Source of the DNA: Fangia hongkongensis FSC776 = DSM 21703
GTDB taxonomy: Bacteria; Pseudomonadota; Gammaproteobacteria; Francisellales; Francisellaceae
Length of the DNA stretch: 64,000 bases
Assembly: GCF_000379445.1 (NCBI RefSeq)
Contig: NZ_KB902251.1
Span: 24,781 to 88,780, forward strand
Direction of reading: 5' to 3'
Both the position numbers and the translations under genes were made by a program. The notes below the pieces were generated by a model. That model was given only the letters and a program-made list of their open reading frames with translations. It had not been told where the DNA came from and made no database searches. Shown here one piece after another: positions 25,016 to 33,854 of this stretch. Position 1 is the stretch's first letter, and each line of letters starts with the position of its first letter.

Positions 25016-25231
25016 CTATTCAATCCTCTCTTTATATTTAAAAAGAAAACCATATCAAGGGATTTATTGATTCATACAACACTACAGATCATATACTTAA
25101 AGCCAATACCCCATACTAGCTCTATCTTCTACAATATATAGCGCCATCCCCTTTATATCATTCTCTTTTTAACATACCCCATTAAAAATTAAGTTTCATA
25201 TAGTTGGTCAGCCTCATCAATAAGGCCCTCG

Positions 25232-25717
25232 TTAGCTCGCTTGGTAATAATCCCCAACTTTAGCCTTTTCAGCCCAGAGAAGAAAATGCTTTACTTCTGG
25301 TTCATTTTCTTTTGGCGCCCAAGGCGCAAAGTCACTCTCACAGGCTGGTTTAAACGGACCTGGCTTCACCTCAAAAAAAGCACCTTCTTCAGATACCACA
25401 TACATAGAATGCCATGTATTTGGTTTTATTTCAAACAGTTTTATGTCATCAGATGCTAAGATAAATTTATCTACCACCCGCCCACTGTCATCATAAATAA
25501 GCACTGTAATCTTACCAAAAAGCGAAATAATCATCTCCCACTTATGTAGCTCTGAGTGACGATGTGGCCTGATATAAGTCCCTTTTGTTAAGGTAATACA
25601 CAGCCGGTTAACCGGATCTGATAACTCATCATGAAAGTTATGGTGACTACGCTTTCTTGGTGATTCATGCGCAGCTTTAGTAAGCGCACAAATTTTTGCT
25701 TGATCAAGTTTTTTCAT
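25232..25717 (-). CDS. WbuC-family cupin-fold metalloprotein
   Basis: A 161-residue cupin. Family features are SPRKRSHHNFHDELSDPVNR near residues 19-38, the metal site YIRPHRHSELHKWEMI near 48-63 (His, His, Glu) and NTWHSMYVVSEEGAFFEVK near 99-117 with the third His. WbuC proteins often sit in O-antigen clusters but also elsewhere, and their reaction is not established. Here it follows hemC by 9 bp on the same strand, so it is part of an esterase-hemC-wbuC run. Function is unclear; no polysaccharide genes are adjacent. Confidence 0.85.
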   Translation of the reverse strand: MKKLDQAKICALTKAAHESPRKRSHHNFHDELSDPVNRLCITLTKGTYIRPHRHSELHKWEMIISLFGKITVLIYDDSGRVVDKFILASDDIKLFEIKPNTWHSMYVVSEEGAFFEVKPGPFKPACESDFAPWAPKENEPEVKHFLLWAEKAKVGDYYQAS

Positions 25718-25726
25718 CTATTGCAG

Positions 25727-26662
25727 CTATCCCTTATTATCTAAAATTTCTCTTGCACCACGCGCAATCATCTTCTTAGCGGCTCTTCGCCCAAGCTCAT
25801 CTGGCTTTTCATCCTTTAATGCCTTCACATTCATCTTGAGAAGCCTTTGCCCATCTTCACTTGCAACCATTGTAGAGAGTTGTAATAGATCGCCTTTAAA
25901 TGATGCATGCGCAGCAATTGGCGCATGACAGCCCCCTTCAAGCGCTTCATTAAAAGCACGTTCAGCGTTTGCACAAAGCATGCTTTCAGTGTGATTAATT
26001 GCCGATAAGCTCTCAATCAATGTTTGATCTTTATTTAAACATTCAACCACAACAACCCCTTGACCAACAGCTGGAAGAGAAATAGAAAAAGGGATAAGCA
26101 TCTGAATTCTTTGCTCAAATCCAAGGCGAATCAAGCCTGCTGCGGCAAGGATAATGGCATCATACTCTCCATTATCAAGCTTATTGAGCCGAGTATTGAC
26201 ATTTCCTCTTAACTCTTTGATAATCAAATCATCTCGATAGGCTAAAATCTGTGCTTTTCTTCTTAGACTCGATGTTCCCACTACCGCACCTTTTGGCAGT
26301 GCATCCAACGAATGGTAATGGTTACTGACAAAAGCATCATGTGGATTCTCCCTTTTAGTATAAACCACTAAAGAAAACCCCTTTGGGAGCTCATAAGGCA
26401 CATCCTTCAATGAGTGAACAGCAATATCAGCCTTACCTTCTTCCATCGCAATCTCAAGCTCTTTCATAAAAAGCGCCTTGCCACCAATTTCATTTAATGC
26501 ACGATCTAAAATCTTATCGCCCTTGGTCTTCATTTTTAATAAAGTACACTTCGTTTCCGGCGCACTTTTTTCAATCAGCGACAATACATATTGACTTTGC
26601 CATAGCGCAAGGGCACTTTCTCTGGTTGCGATCACAAGCTGCTTTGGCGCTAGATTTTCCAT
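25727..26662 (-). CDS. hemC: Hydroxymethylbilane synthase (porphobilinogen deaminase)
   Basis: Joins four porphobilinogen units into hydroxymethylbilane for heme. The 311-residue protein has LVIATRESALALWQSQYV at the start, MKTKGDKILD, GKALFMKELE, the substrate loop AVHSLKDVPYELP near residue 81-93, VGTSSLRRKAQIL near 128, RGNVNTRLNKLDNGEYDAII near 152, and the dipyrromethane-carrying Cys in ALEGGCHAPIAAH near 243. All catalytic residues are visible. It follows the esterase gene by 8 bp. The usual partner hemD is not adjacent. Confidence 0.97.
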   Translation of the reverse strand: MENLAPKQLVIATRESALALWQSQYVLSLIEKSAPETKCTLLKMKTKGDKILDRALNEIGGKALFMKELEIAMEEGKADIAVHSLKDVPYELPKGFSLVVYTKRENPHDAFVSNHYHSLDALPKGAVVGTSSLRRKAQILAYRDDLIIKELRGNVNTRLNKLDNGEYDAIILAAAGLIRLGFEQRIQMLIPFSISLPAVGQGVVVVECLNKDQTLIESLSAINHTESMLCANAERAFNEALEGGCHAPIAAHASFKGDLLQLSTMVASEDGQRLLKMNVKALKDEKPDELGRRAAKKMIARGAREILDNKG

Positions 26663-26670
26663 GTGAATCC

Positions 26671-27339
26671 TTATTGAATCTTTAGCTGCGTCTGAATAAA
26701 CTGACTTAATACTTTAATCTCCTCCAAACACAATGAGTGCTCGATAGGATAGTAATGTGCAGTTACATTTAAACCCAGCTCTTCTAGTGTTCTCAGCATT
26801 ATTTTTGCTGCTTGAATTGGCACAATAGGATCATTCTCACCGTGCGCAATAAGAAACTCTGTCGCTCTATTTGCGCTTGTTAGCTTCTCTTTAAAGTATG
26901 CCCAATCCGGTAAGTAGGTTGACAAAAGCATCACGCCTGCAAATTGATATGCTAGCGTTAATGCTGACAATAAAGCCACTGCCCCGCCTTGTGAAAAGCC
27001 AGCTATAAGGATTCTCTCATGTGAAATCCCTGATTGTATTACACTTTCCACCAATGCCTGAATACGCGCGATAGAATCCTCAATACCTTTAAGATCTACT
27101 TCTCTATCAATATCATCAATTCTCTTAATATCATACCATGCTCGCATTTCATAACCCATATTCACCGTAACAGGCTGAATTGGGGCATGTGGGAATATAA
27201 ATCGTACCCTATGATTCTCTGGCAGGTTCAACTCTGGAATAACACTTTCAAAATCATGACCATCAGCACCTAGGCCATGCAGCCAAATTACCGCACTATC
27301 TGCTGGCATATTTGGCTCAATTACAACACTATCTTGCAT
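26671..27339 (-). CDS. Carboxylesterase/acyl-protein thioesterase, alpha/beta hydrolase
   Basis: A 222-residue hydrolase of the phospholipase/carboxylesterase (EstB, APT1) family. The nucleophile elbow is GFSQGG near residue 114; the oxyanion region is IWLHGLGADGHDF near 18; the Asp is in GENDPIVP and the His in YYPIEHSL near 200. The MRAWYDIKR segment matches Francisella FTT258-like serine hydrolases. An upstream GTG at 27357 extends the frame by six residues, but the ATG at 27339 gives the family-like start MQDSVVIEPN. First gene of the run esterase-hemC-wbuC. Confidence 0.88.
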   Translation of the reverse strand: MQDSVVIEPNMPADSAVIWLHGLGADGHDFESVIPELNLPENHRVRFIFPHAPIQPVTVNMGYEMRAWYDIKRIDDIDREVDLKGIEDSIARIQALVESVIQSGISHERILIAGFSQGGAVALLSALTLAYQFAGVMLLSTYLPDWAYFKEKLTSANRATEFLIAHGENDPIVPIQAAKIMLRTLEELGLNVTAHYYPIEHSLCLEEIKVLSQFIQTQLKIQ

Positions 27340-27457
27340 ATTTAAGCAATATCTCACTGAAAATAATCGACATTATGAATGACAATATGCTTGAATGCCA
27401 GCATCATCCGTGGCAAATTGATATGTGTCTATTAGTAAACCAACGGGGAATACCTTT

Positions 27458-28039
27458 ATGATCACACTAATCATTATTATCGTGATCGTTGTCATCATCA
27501 TCGCGTATGTGATTAAAACATATAATAGTCTTATTGCTGAAATTGAGGCTGTAGATAACTCTGAGCGCCAGATTGATGTGCAACTTGATCGCCGCGCCAA
27601 AGTCTTTGACTCATTGATCAATACCGTTAGAAAGTATATGGATTATGAGAAAACCGTCCTTAAAGATGTCACTGATCTTCGAACACAGGCGAATAATGCT
27701 AAATCTGAGGGTGATGTACAAACCCGTATGGCCGCTGAAAATGAGATCTCTAAAATTGCCGGCAGCCTTAATGTGCAATTTGAAAATTATCCTGATTTAA
27801 AAGCCAATCAAAATGTACTGCAATTACAAGAGGAAATCACCTCCACCGAAAATAAGCTTGCGTTCTCTAAACAGGCTTTTAATGATGGAATAGAAAAATA
27901 TAATGCGCACAAAAAATCCATGATTGCAGGCATTGTTGTTAATATGTTCAAATCAAAGCTTGATAAAGAATTTATCTACTGGAATGTTGGCAGTGATGAG
28001 AAGCGTGCAGAGCTTGAAAATACACGCGTAGAGTTATAA
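27458..28039 (+). CDS. lemA: LemA family protein
   Basis: A 193-residue membrane-anchored protein with one N-terminal helix (residues 2-20, mostly Ile and Val) and a long coiled helical body. The LemA core is plain: YNSLIAEIEAVDNSERQIDV, QLDRRAKVFDSLINTVRKY with the conserved R-x-x-L-x-x-x-L pattern, and ENYPDLKANQNVLQLQEEI near 120. The ORF can begin at a GTG at 27425, but ATG at 27458 after GGGGAAT puts the start right at the helix. htpX follows 11 bp later; the lemA-htpX pair is recurrent and suggests a role in membrane protein quality control. Confidence 0.93.
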   Translation: MITLIIIIVIVVIIIAYVIKTYNSLIAEIEAVDNSERQIDVQLDRRAKVFDSLINTVRKYMDYEKTVLKDVTDLRTQANNAKSEGDVQTRMAAENEISKIAGSLNVQFENYPDLKANQNVLQLQEEITSTENKLAFSKQAFNDGIEKYNAHKKSMIAGIVVNMFKSKLDKEFIYWNVGSDEKRAELENTRVEL

Positions 28040-28050
28040 AGGAATTATAG

Positions 28051-29103
28051 ATGCTTGATATACAAAGCATGGATTGGCGTGAAGTTGTTCGCAAAAACAC
28101 ACGTAAATCCTACATTGTCATCGCACTTTTTTTAATTATCTTCTTTGCGCTTGGCCTTTTAATTGATGTTATTTGGCGCTACACACAAATCACAAGCTAT
28201 TATCCAAATTACACGATTCCATTTTCTGCTGTATTTTGTGCACTTATCACACTTAAAATTGTGCCTTGGGCAACGATTATTTCAAGTGCCATTGCCCTTA
28301 TTTGGCTGCTTGTCACGTTCAGCTATTATGACAAAATCATGCTCGCTGGCACCGAGTACCATGAAATCCACCCCGGCGATCCCGATCCACTTTGTCAGAG
28401 AATCTACAATGTGACAGAGGAGATGAAAATTGCCGCGAATATGCCTTTTATACCCAAAGTGTATATTATTGAAGCGAATTATATGAATGCCTTTGCATCT
28501 GGTTTTTCTGAAAAGTCCTCAATGGTCGCTGTAACAAGAGCATTGGCGCAAAAGCTCAACCGAGAAGAGCTACAAGCTGTTATGGCGCATGAGCTAACCC
28601 ATATCCGCAACCAAGATATCAAGCTTAATTTGTTCACAATTGTACTATCCAATATGCTGATGTTTATGATTGAGTTTTTATTTTGGTCACTATTATTTGG
28701 CGGTAATCGCTCAAACAGGCGTGATAATAACAATGGCAATAATGTTATGGCGATTATTTTCATGGTTGTCATGATCTTACGCTTTATCTTGCCTATCATC
28801 ACCTCAATGTTAATGCTCTTTTTATCTCGCACACGTGAATATATGGCTGATGCTGGCGCTGTTGAGTTAATGCGTGATAATAGACCTATGGCCAATGCCT
28901 TAATAAAAATAAGTGAAAATCATGCTGAGCCACAAACCGCTCAAAGCTATAAGCAAACGGCAAATGAGCGCATGCGCCGTGCTTCTTATTTATATGATCC
29001 AGCAAGTGCAAAATTTGCAGCAGGCAACATGGAAGATATGTTCTCAACACATCCAAGCTTGAAAAAGCGCTTGGCATCCATTGGTGCCATATTAAAGAAA
29101 TAG
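28051..29103 (+). CDS. htpX: M48 family zinc metalloprotease HtpX
   Basis: Inner-membrane protease degrading misfolded membrane proteins. The 350 residues show two N-terminal helices (about residues 20-45 and 70-95), the zinc motif MAHELTHIRNQD near residue 178-189, two further helices with a Asn-rich linker near 220-235 (NRRDNNNGNN), and REYMADAGAVELM near 262 with the third zinc ligand. Slightly longer than E. coli HtpX (293). AAAGGAATTATAG precedes the ATG. Convergent with the CHRD gene. Confidence 0.93.
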   Translation: MLDIQSMDWREVVRKNTRKSYIVIALFLIIFFALGLLIDVIWRYTQITSYYPNYTIPFSAVFCALITLKIVPWATIISSAIALIWLLVTFSYYDKIMLAGTEYHEIHPGDPDPLCQRIYNVTEEMKIAANMPFIPKVYIIEANYMNAFASGFSEKSSMVAVTRALAQKLNREELQAVMAHELTHIRNQDIKLNLFTIVLSNMLMFMIEFLFWSLLFGGNRSNRRDNNNGNNVMAIIFMVVMILRFILPIITSMLMLFLSRTREYMADAGAVELMRDNRPMANALIKISENHAEPQTAQSYKQTANERMRRASYLYDPASAKFAAGNMEDMFSTHPSLKKRLASIGAILKK

Positions 29104-29105
29104 AA

Positions 29106-29603
29106 TTAAGCCGGCAAAAGTTGTCCTCTAATTTCACCGCCAGGATTCAATTTCGTATGAAGGTTTACATAAATTCTACCGTGCAGTAGATCTTGAACTT
29201 CATCTTTAGGTACAATCCATTTCCCTGTGAGCACACCATAGTCTTGCTTTTGAGAGTCCTTAATCAAAGGCATAGCAGGCTTATCTGGCTTACCAAAAAT
29301 AGTTTGCAAAATCGGTCCATTGGTTGTCGCTGAACCTAAGTGAAAGTGCGCCATAAAAGGAGCACTACTTAAGCCTGCATAATCGATTGTGAAATCTAAC
29401 TCTCTTGTCTTGGGGTTAAACAAATAAGAGCTTGTACCACGAGCGACTGCAGGTGTTTTCACACTTGTTTGTGAAGCTTCTTGCGGCACAGAGAGATTCG
29501 CTGTTAGTATAATCGGCTTTGTTACAGGAACCGCTTCTGGCATTGCAAACGAAACGCCCATAGTAAGTACCGAAAGTCCAATAATAGCAAGTGACTTATT
29601 CAT
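29106..29603 (-). CDS. Exported CHRD-domain protein
   Basis: A 165-residue protein with a signal peptide (MNKSLAIIGLSVLTMGVSFA, cleavage after about residue 20) and one CHRD domain: YLFNPKTRELDFTIDYAGLS near 65, AHFHLGSATTNGPI near 93, and RIYVNLHTKLNPGGEIRGQL near the C-terminus, the typical terminal motif. The domain is named for chordin; bacterial roles are not established. The ORF extends to 29654, but the ATG at 29603 follows AAGGACAACGTT and begins the signal peptide. It lies downstream of fadL on the same strand (166 bp gap). Confidence 0.87.
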   Translation of the reverse strand: MNKSLAIIGLSVLTMGVSFAMPEAVPVTKPIILTANLSVPQEASQTSVKTPAVARGTSSYLFNPKTRELDFTIDYAGLSSAPFMAHFHLGSATTNGPILQTIFGKPDKPAMPLIKDSQKQDYGVLTGKWIVPKDEVQDLLHGRIYVNLHTKLNPGGEIRGQLLPA

Positions 29604-29769
29604 AACGTTGTCCTTAATCAATTTAATTTCTCCTTTCCTTGAAACAACTAACAACGTAACAAATTAAGTTCATTTAGTCTATGACTGCCACAGAAAAAAC
29701 CATCTACTCTTCAATAGAAAGATGTAAAGTACCGAGAATATTTGAGATCATTAACACTTTTCAGCTAGC

Positions 29770-31038
29770 TTATAAATTCCATTTTAGCTGCAAGCCAATT
29801 AGGTCTGCTGAGGACTCCACTGTACCATTTGTTGTTTGGTCTACGCCATTAATTTTAACTGTATTATTAATGCTCGCGTTCTGCACAAAGAAATGCGCAT
29901 AACTTAAAGCGATAGAAAGCGACTTTAACAACTGATACTCAATTCCAGTTGATATAATCCACCTATTTTGATCTGGCACCTGTATATTCCTATCTTGATC
30001 ATTTGTAGGTGTCATATCATAGCCAAATCCTAATTTCAGTTTCAAACTATGAGTTAACCAATAACTCGACCCTAGCGAAAAATTCCAAGTATTGCTATAG
30101 TTTTGAGGAATATCAACGCTGATTAATGAGGAGTTTACTCCCACAACATTTTTCAGCGTAATATCACCAACAGCATCCCATTCGGTATACATAACAGAAG
30201 CCATTAATGCTAACTTTTGTGTTGCTTGAAAGTAATAGCTGGCATTCCACCATGCGGGTAAAATAATTTGTGTCTCAAAGGAATCACTGTGGCTTGACGT
30301 TACAAAGGTTCCCATAGGGTCTCCTAAGTCACTAGTCCCATGCAAATTTGCAACCATCTTAGAGTGGTACGCCAAACCAAAACGATTATTCTTATTAAAA
30401 TTAATTAAAAATCCAGCATGATACCCATAGGTAACGTCATGGCCTTTATTGGTGGAAGTTGAATCAAAAGCACTCCCACTCATTGTTGCTACATTATCGA
30501 ATTCACCTGTGACATAAGCGATATCCGCACCAATACCTAAAGATAAGAACTGCCATGGTTTAAAAGCGATTGCAGGGGTGATATCTATTGCTTGAAGCTG
30601 GGTTTTTGTTCCAGTATATTTCAGCTGTGTTCCATCCCCATAATTTGTCTCAGCACCAAAAGGTGCTACAACACCAATACCAAATGCCCAGTTGTTAACG
30701 GGAAGAACGTAGTGAATATTCGGCACAGGTGTCCAGCCTCCACCATTAACAGTAAAAGGTGATGATGGAGTTATAGGTGAAATATATCCTGTGGTTTGTG
30801 TCCCTGAATACATAATTCTGGTATAAACCATTTCTCCGCCCACACTTAGCTGTTGTTGCTTTAACTCTGTCATCCCCGCAGGATTATACCACTCAGTTGA
30901 TGCATCATTGGCAGCAGCTGCAGAGCCTGCATGATTTGTCCCAAGGCTTGCAGCATCTTGCTCAAAAATTTGATAGGCACTTGCAAAGCATGTGCCATAG
31001 CCAACCACCATTAAACCAAACGCAAGTAAATTACGCAC
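29770..31038 (-). CDS. FadL-family outer-membrane transport protein
   Basis: A 422-residue outer-membrane beta-barrel transporter for long-chain fatty acids or other hydrophobic compounds. It has a signal peptide (MRNLLAFGLMVVGYGTCFA, about 19 residues) and the FadL N-terminal hatch motif AYQIFEQDAASLGTNHAGSA followed by DASTEWYNPAGM near residues 46-57, with the NPA motif. The C-terminus ends in a beta strand with a hydrophobic/aromatic run closing LQLKWNL. A GGGAGGGGAATG sequence gives a strong ribosome binding site. Substrate cannot be told; CHRD gene follows. Confidence 0.92.
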   Translation of the reverse strand: MRNLLAFGLMVVGYGTCFASAYQIFEQDAASLGTNHAGSAAAANDASTEWYNPAGMTELKQQQLSVGGEMVYTRIMYSGTQTTGYISPITPSSPFTVNGGGWTPVPNIHYVLPVNNWAFGIGVVAPFGAETNYGDGTQLKYTGTKTQLQAIDITPAIAFKPWQFLSLGIGADIAYVTGEFDNVATMSGSAFDSTSTNKGHDVTYGYHAGFLINFNKNNRFGLAYHSKMVANLHGTSDLGDPMGTFVTSSHSDSFETQIILPAWWNASYYFQATQKLALMASVMYTEWDAVGDITLKNVVGVNSSLISVDIPQNYSNTWNFSLGSSYWLTHSLKLKLGFGYDMTPTNDQDRNIQVPDQNRWIISTGIEYQLLKSLSIALSYAHFFVQNASINNTVKINGVDQTTNGTVESSADLIGLQLKWNL

Positions 31039-31184
31039 ATTCCCCTCCCTTTCTTTAAAAGCTCCCGCTTGCTATAACCACAAAAAATATAGCTATAACA
31101 TATATAAGTTTGTTTTGTACTTCATCCTTGAAGCAGATTTCCTTAGTTTTTCCAGAGCATACTCAAGCCTAAGCGTTAGCTCTT

Positions 31185-31568
31185 TTATTTACTGCTTAAT
31201 GTCAAATTAACATTTTCAGTGCCGTTACCAGAAACATCAACCTTATAGTTTGCTCCTGATGTGATATTTGTTACAGTTCCAGAATGTAAATCATTTGCAA
31301 TAGTCAGCATTCCTGTACCAATCACTGTATTACTCGGGGTATATGTAAATGTACAGGTTGCAGAAGATTTCCCACCCAGAAAAATCATTTTGACCACACC
31401 CCACTGAACATTTTGATTGAAGATCGCTGGAATTGGATTCCCTCCCCCACAGCTAACGACAGTTGTTTTTGCATTAATTGAACTTACATTACTAATCAAT
31501 TGAAATCCTGCAAATGCTGAACTCGAGATTAATAAACCTGCCAAACCAAGGATAATTTTCTTTTTCAT
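31185..31568 (-). CDS. Small exported protein of unknown function, 127 aa
   Basis: Signal peptide MKKKIILGLAGLLISSSAFA is clear (cleavage after residue 20), then a roughly 107-residue beta-rich domain with Ser, Thr, Asn and Gly repeats (TCTFTYTPSNTVIGTG, TVTNITSGANYKVDVS). Two cysteines (VVSCGGG and SATCTF) could form one disulfide. I recognise no family. The ORF extends to 31589, but the ATG at 31568 begins the signal peptide; GGAG lies 12 bases upstream, somewhat far. The gene is alone, upstream of fadL on the same strand. Confidence 0.6.
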   Translation of the reverse strand: MKKKIILGLAGLLISSSAFAGFQLISNVSSINAKTTVVSCGGGNPIPAIFNQNVQWGVVKMIFLGGKSSATCTFTYTPSNTVIGTGMLTIANDLHSGTVTNITSGANYKVDVSGNGTENVNLTLSSK

Positions 31569-31585
31569 AATGATCTTATACTCCA

Positions 31586-31663
31586 TCATCTTTTATTGAT
31601 TTCCCACGCCCTTATCACAAGAGCACGCTCATCATGCCGACGATCCCAAAGCATGTCCAGCAT
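31586..31663 (-). CDS. Possible 25-codon ORF or gene remnant in a GC-rich island
   Basis: ATG at 31663 opens MLDMLWDRRHDERALVIRAW, then EINKR and a stop that overlaps the first ATG of the downstream frame (31589). The 67 bases around it are about 57% G+C (38 of 67 counted), well above the neighbourhood, and the residue mix (Asp, Arg, Glu, Trp) looks protein-like rather than random AT-rich translation. No clear ribosome binding site. It may be a real small protein, a decayed gene end or an imported fragment; the plus-strand reading of the same island is also partly open. Confidence 0.3.
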   Translation of the reverse strand: MLDMLWDRRHDERALVIRAWEINKR

Positions 31664-31998
31664 GGTCACAATAAAAAATTTAAAATAAATTACATTTTTA
31701 TAAAAAATATACAAAACTTGAGTGTAAACATCACTAAACACAAGATTAAAACTATTGATAAGTCCATATTTTGTAAATAATAAAACAAATATAACCTGTT
31801 ATTGATATCGATAGCGCTTCTGCCAACCTTCCCACTAATAAAATAAAGCGCATTGTTATAATGCATATTAATTAGCTTTATGAAGACAAAGGTATCATTA
31901 AATCGTCATGACTGCATCATAAGATATGACAGGGTTATACTGAATCAAATTAAAACATCAGAAACAAAAAAGGCCGCAAAATTGCGACCTTCAATGCT
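31590..31998. other. Intergenic region, 409 bp
   Basis: Between the small exported protein and tRNA-Glu. The left 75 bp is the GC-rich island described separately; the rest is AT-rich with long A/T runs near 31670-31715 and no ORF with support. The right end holds the tRNA terminator hairpin. A plus-strand frame at 31880-32095 runs straight through the tRNA and was not accepted. Confidence 0.5.
31966..31992 (-). terminator. Rho-independent terminator of tRNA-Glu
   Basis: Read on the reverse strand: AAGGTCGCAA, 2-base loop TT, TTGCGGCCTT, then a T run. The 10-bp stem has one G-U pair; the T run (six on the reverse strand) follows directly. It begins 7 bases beyond the tRNA CCA end. Confidence 0.85.
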
Positions 31999-32074
31999 TG
32001 GCGTCCCCAAGGGGATTCGAACCCCTGTTACCGCCGTGAAAGGGCGATGTCCTAGGCCTCTAGACGATGGGGAC
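31999..32074 (-). tRNA. tRNA-Glu (anticodon TTC)
   Basis: 76 nt including an encoded CCA. The reverse strand begins GTCCCCATCGTCTAG, the anticodon arm reads TCGCCCTTTCACGGCGG-type with TTC at the centre, and the T arm contains GGTTCGAATCCCC, closing with GGGGAC that pairs with the 5' GTCCCC. Acceptor, D, anticodon and T stems all form. It has its own promoter and terminator, so it is a single-gene unit; it does not sit in an rRNA operon here. Confidence 0.98.
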
Positions 32075-32123
32075 ACAAAAACTGTATCTGCCTAGGTGGA
32101 GCATTGCTCCGAAAACAGGATGC

Positions 32124-32152
32124 ATTCTAGAGCGCTTTAGTCTGACTGTCAA
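32124..32152 (-). promoter_or_regulatory. Sigma-70 promoter of tRNA-Glu
   Basis: Reverse strand shows TTGACA (32147-32152), a 17-base spacer and TAGAAT (32124-32129): a near-perfect consensus promoter about 50 bases upstream of the tRNA. Strong promoters are expected for stable RNAs. Confidence 0.85.
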
Positions 32153-32183
32153 GGCATAAAGACAAGTTTTTATGAAATAAGTA

Positions 32184-32935
32184 TTAACTCAAAAAAACAA
32201 GCTTCACCATAAGCCCAATTAGCACGACTGTGACTACTTTTTTCACCCATCTAAGGTCAGCCTTAAGCACAAAATGCGCGCCAAGCTGATAGCCCAATAT
32301 TGAGGCTGGAAGCGCAATTAAAACAATATTCCAGTCAATTCTTCCAGCAAATAAGAAATACAGCAATGCACTAAAATTAGCGACAAAATTGATAATTTTA
32401 GCATTAGTGACAGACTCTTTTGCTGACATTGATAACAAATACATAAATGCCAGAAATAAAAATGTTCCAGTCCCCGGCCCAAAAAAACCATCATAACCAC
32501 CAATAATAAAACTTATCAGCGCAAGTTTGACAAAAAAACAACCATTCAGTGTATATTCACTTTGCTCTCGATAGCTTTTAAAAAGTCCAATAATCAATAT
32601 TGTAGGGATCACAATAATAAGTAAAATCGTCATAGTATTATGACTAAGATAAGCGCTTAATTTCGCCCCCAAAAGTGATCCAAAAAAGCAAAGAAAATGC
32701 CTAAAAGAATATTGCGCCAATAAACTTTTACCGAACGCACAAGCCGCATTACAGCAGTTAAAGTCCCAACTGAAGCCACCATTTTATTTGTTCCTAACAC
32801 CAAATTAGGTGGCACGCCTGCTCCTAAGTAAGTTGGAATGGTGATCATACCGCCGCCGCCTGCAACACAATCAACAAAGCCTGCAAAGAAGACCATGGCA
32901 AAAATAAAAGTGCCTGAGAGAAAACTGATCTCCAT
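32184..32935 (-). pseudogene. TauE/SafE (TSUP) permease gene interrupted by a frameshift
   Basis: Two overlapping frames together encode one sulfite-exporter TauE/SafE family protein of about 250 residues. The first frame starts at 32935 (MEISFLSGTFIFAMVFFAGF, with VDCVAGGGGMITIP) and ends in YWRNILLGIFFAF; the second continues FFGSLLGAKLSAYLSHNT to the end at 32184 with GGYDGFFGPGTGTF, the TSUP repeat motif. The switch falls at a run of six T (reverse strand; 32682-32687). One more T would restore a single frame. Options are a real inactivating deletion, slippage that turns the gene on and off, or a read error. The start overlaps the DyP stop (TAATG). TSUP permeases move sulfite, sulfonates or organic acids. 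Confidence 0.8.
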
Positions 32936-33852
32936 TAGGACAGATTTAAACTTGACAAATCAAGCTTTCCCTTCACAAAGGGTGGACACCATAAGAAGGT
33001 TGTGTAATGAATTTTAGAAAAGCGAAACAAACCATCCACAATACCATCTTCATTGCCACACATCCGATTCAACTGTACTTTAAAAGCACGAAAACTCGTT
33101 GCAAAGCAAGAAAACATCAAACCACCTTCCAGCGCATCATTATACCATGGCATTGATTTTCGCCACATAAATGCCTCTGGATCAAAGCTCTCCTGCTCCG
33201 TCCTTTCAATATGTGAAAAGGCTGCTTTATGCTCAAACTCATGATTATCAGTTAAGCTTCTGCCAATAATTTCCTCTTTAGCTTGCTGTGAGGCTTTATC
33301 CAGCCAGTTGAAGTTATGTCGCCATTTCTGTAGCGCCCAAAAGCTGCTTCCAACAAGTTTATCATCCCCTGTTTGCACAATAGCTGTCGCTAATCTTTCC
33401 TCTCCTTTTGGATTTGCCGTACCATCAACAAAGCCAGAAAGATCATGATTCACAAAATCATCCTCCTCCTTTCTTGCCAGATAAGTACATCCTCTGACAA
33501 TATCCATCACCTCAAAGGCTGCGCTTAACACTTGTACATACTGGCGCGCTTTATGCAAAAGCACACCTTCATCCTCATCTCTTAGCCAAAGCGCAAGGTC
33601 ACAATCTCCTTTTGGCGAGAGTTTTTCTTCTTTTCCTTCTGGTGTATAGACTTCATAAGTTGAGTTTGTTGCCTCTTTCATCACTTTCTCACCGAGCCCA
33701 AGAACTGCTTCTTGACCATCAACGAGCTTTTGAAGTGACATCAAGGTTTCTTTCAAATGCCCTTTTTTCTTTTCATTCAGCGAAAACAATAAATAAATTG
33801 CTGATCTTGGAATTACATCCATAATGCCTTGCTGGTACTTAATTATCTGCAT
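32935..33852 (-). CDS. Dye-decolorizing (DyP-type) heme peroxidase
   Basis: A 305-residue cytoplasmic DyP peroxidase of the YfeX/YfeX-like class B group. Diagnostic residues: GFVDGTANP (the G-x-x-D-G motif with the distal Asp near residue 142), HIERT with the proximal heme His near residue 214, and LMFSCFATSFRAFKVQL with the distal Arg further on. Substrate range of the family is wide and the physiological role unclear; iron release from heme was proposed for YfeX. No signal peptide. It starts 2 bp after glpK and runs into the TSUP gene with a one-base overlap. Confidence 0.92.
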   Translation of the reverse strand: MQIIKYQQGIMDVIPRSAIYLLFSLNEKKKGHLKETLMSLQKLVDGQEAVLGLGEKVMKEATNSTYEVYTPEGKEEKLSPKGDCDLALWLRDEDEGVLLHKARQYVQVLSAAFEVMDIVRGCTYLARKEEDDFVNHDLSGFVDGTANPKGEERLATAIVQTGDDKLVGSSFWALQKWRHNFNWLDKASQQAKEEIIGRSLTDNHEFEHKAAFSHIERTEQESFDPEAFMWRKSMPWYNDALEGGLMFSCFATSFRAFKVQLNRMCGNEDGIVDGLFRFSKIHYTTFLWCPPFVKGKLDLSSLNLS

Positions 33853-33854
33853 TT

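Noticed and set aside
31880-32095. Plus-strand frame of 71 codons
   Set aside because: It runs through the tRNA-Glu gene and its terminator, has no ribosome binding site and matches no family.
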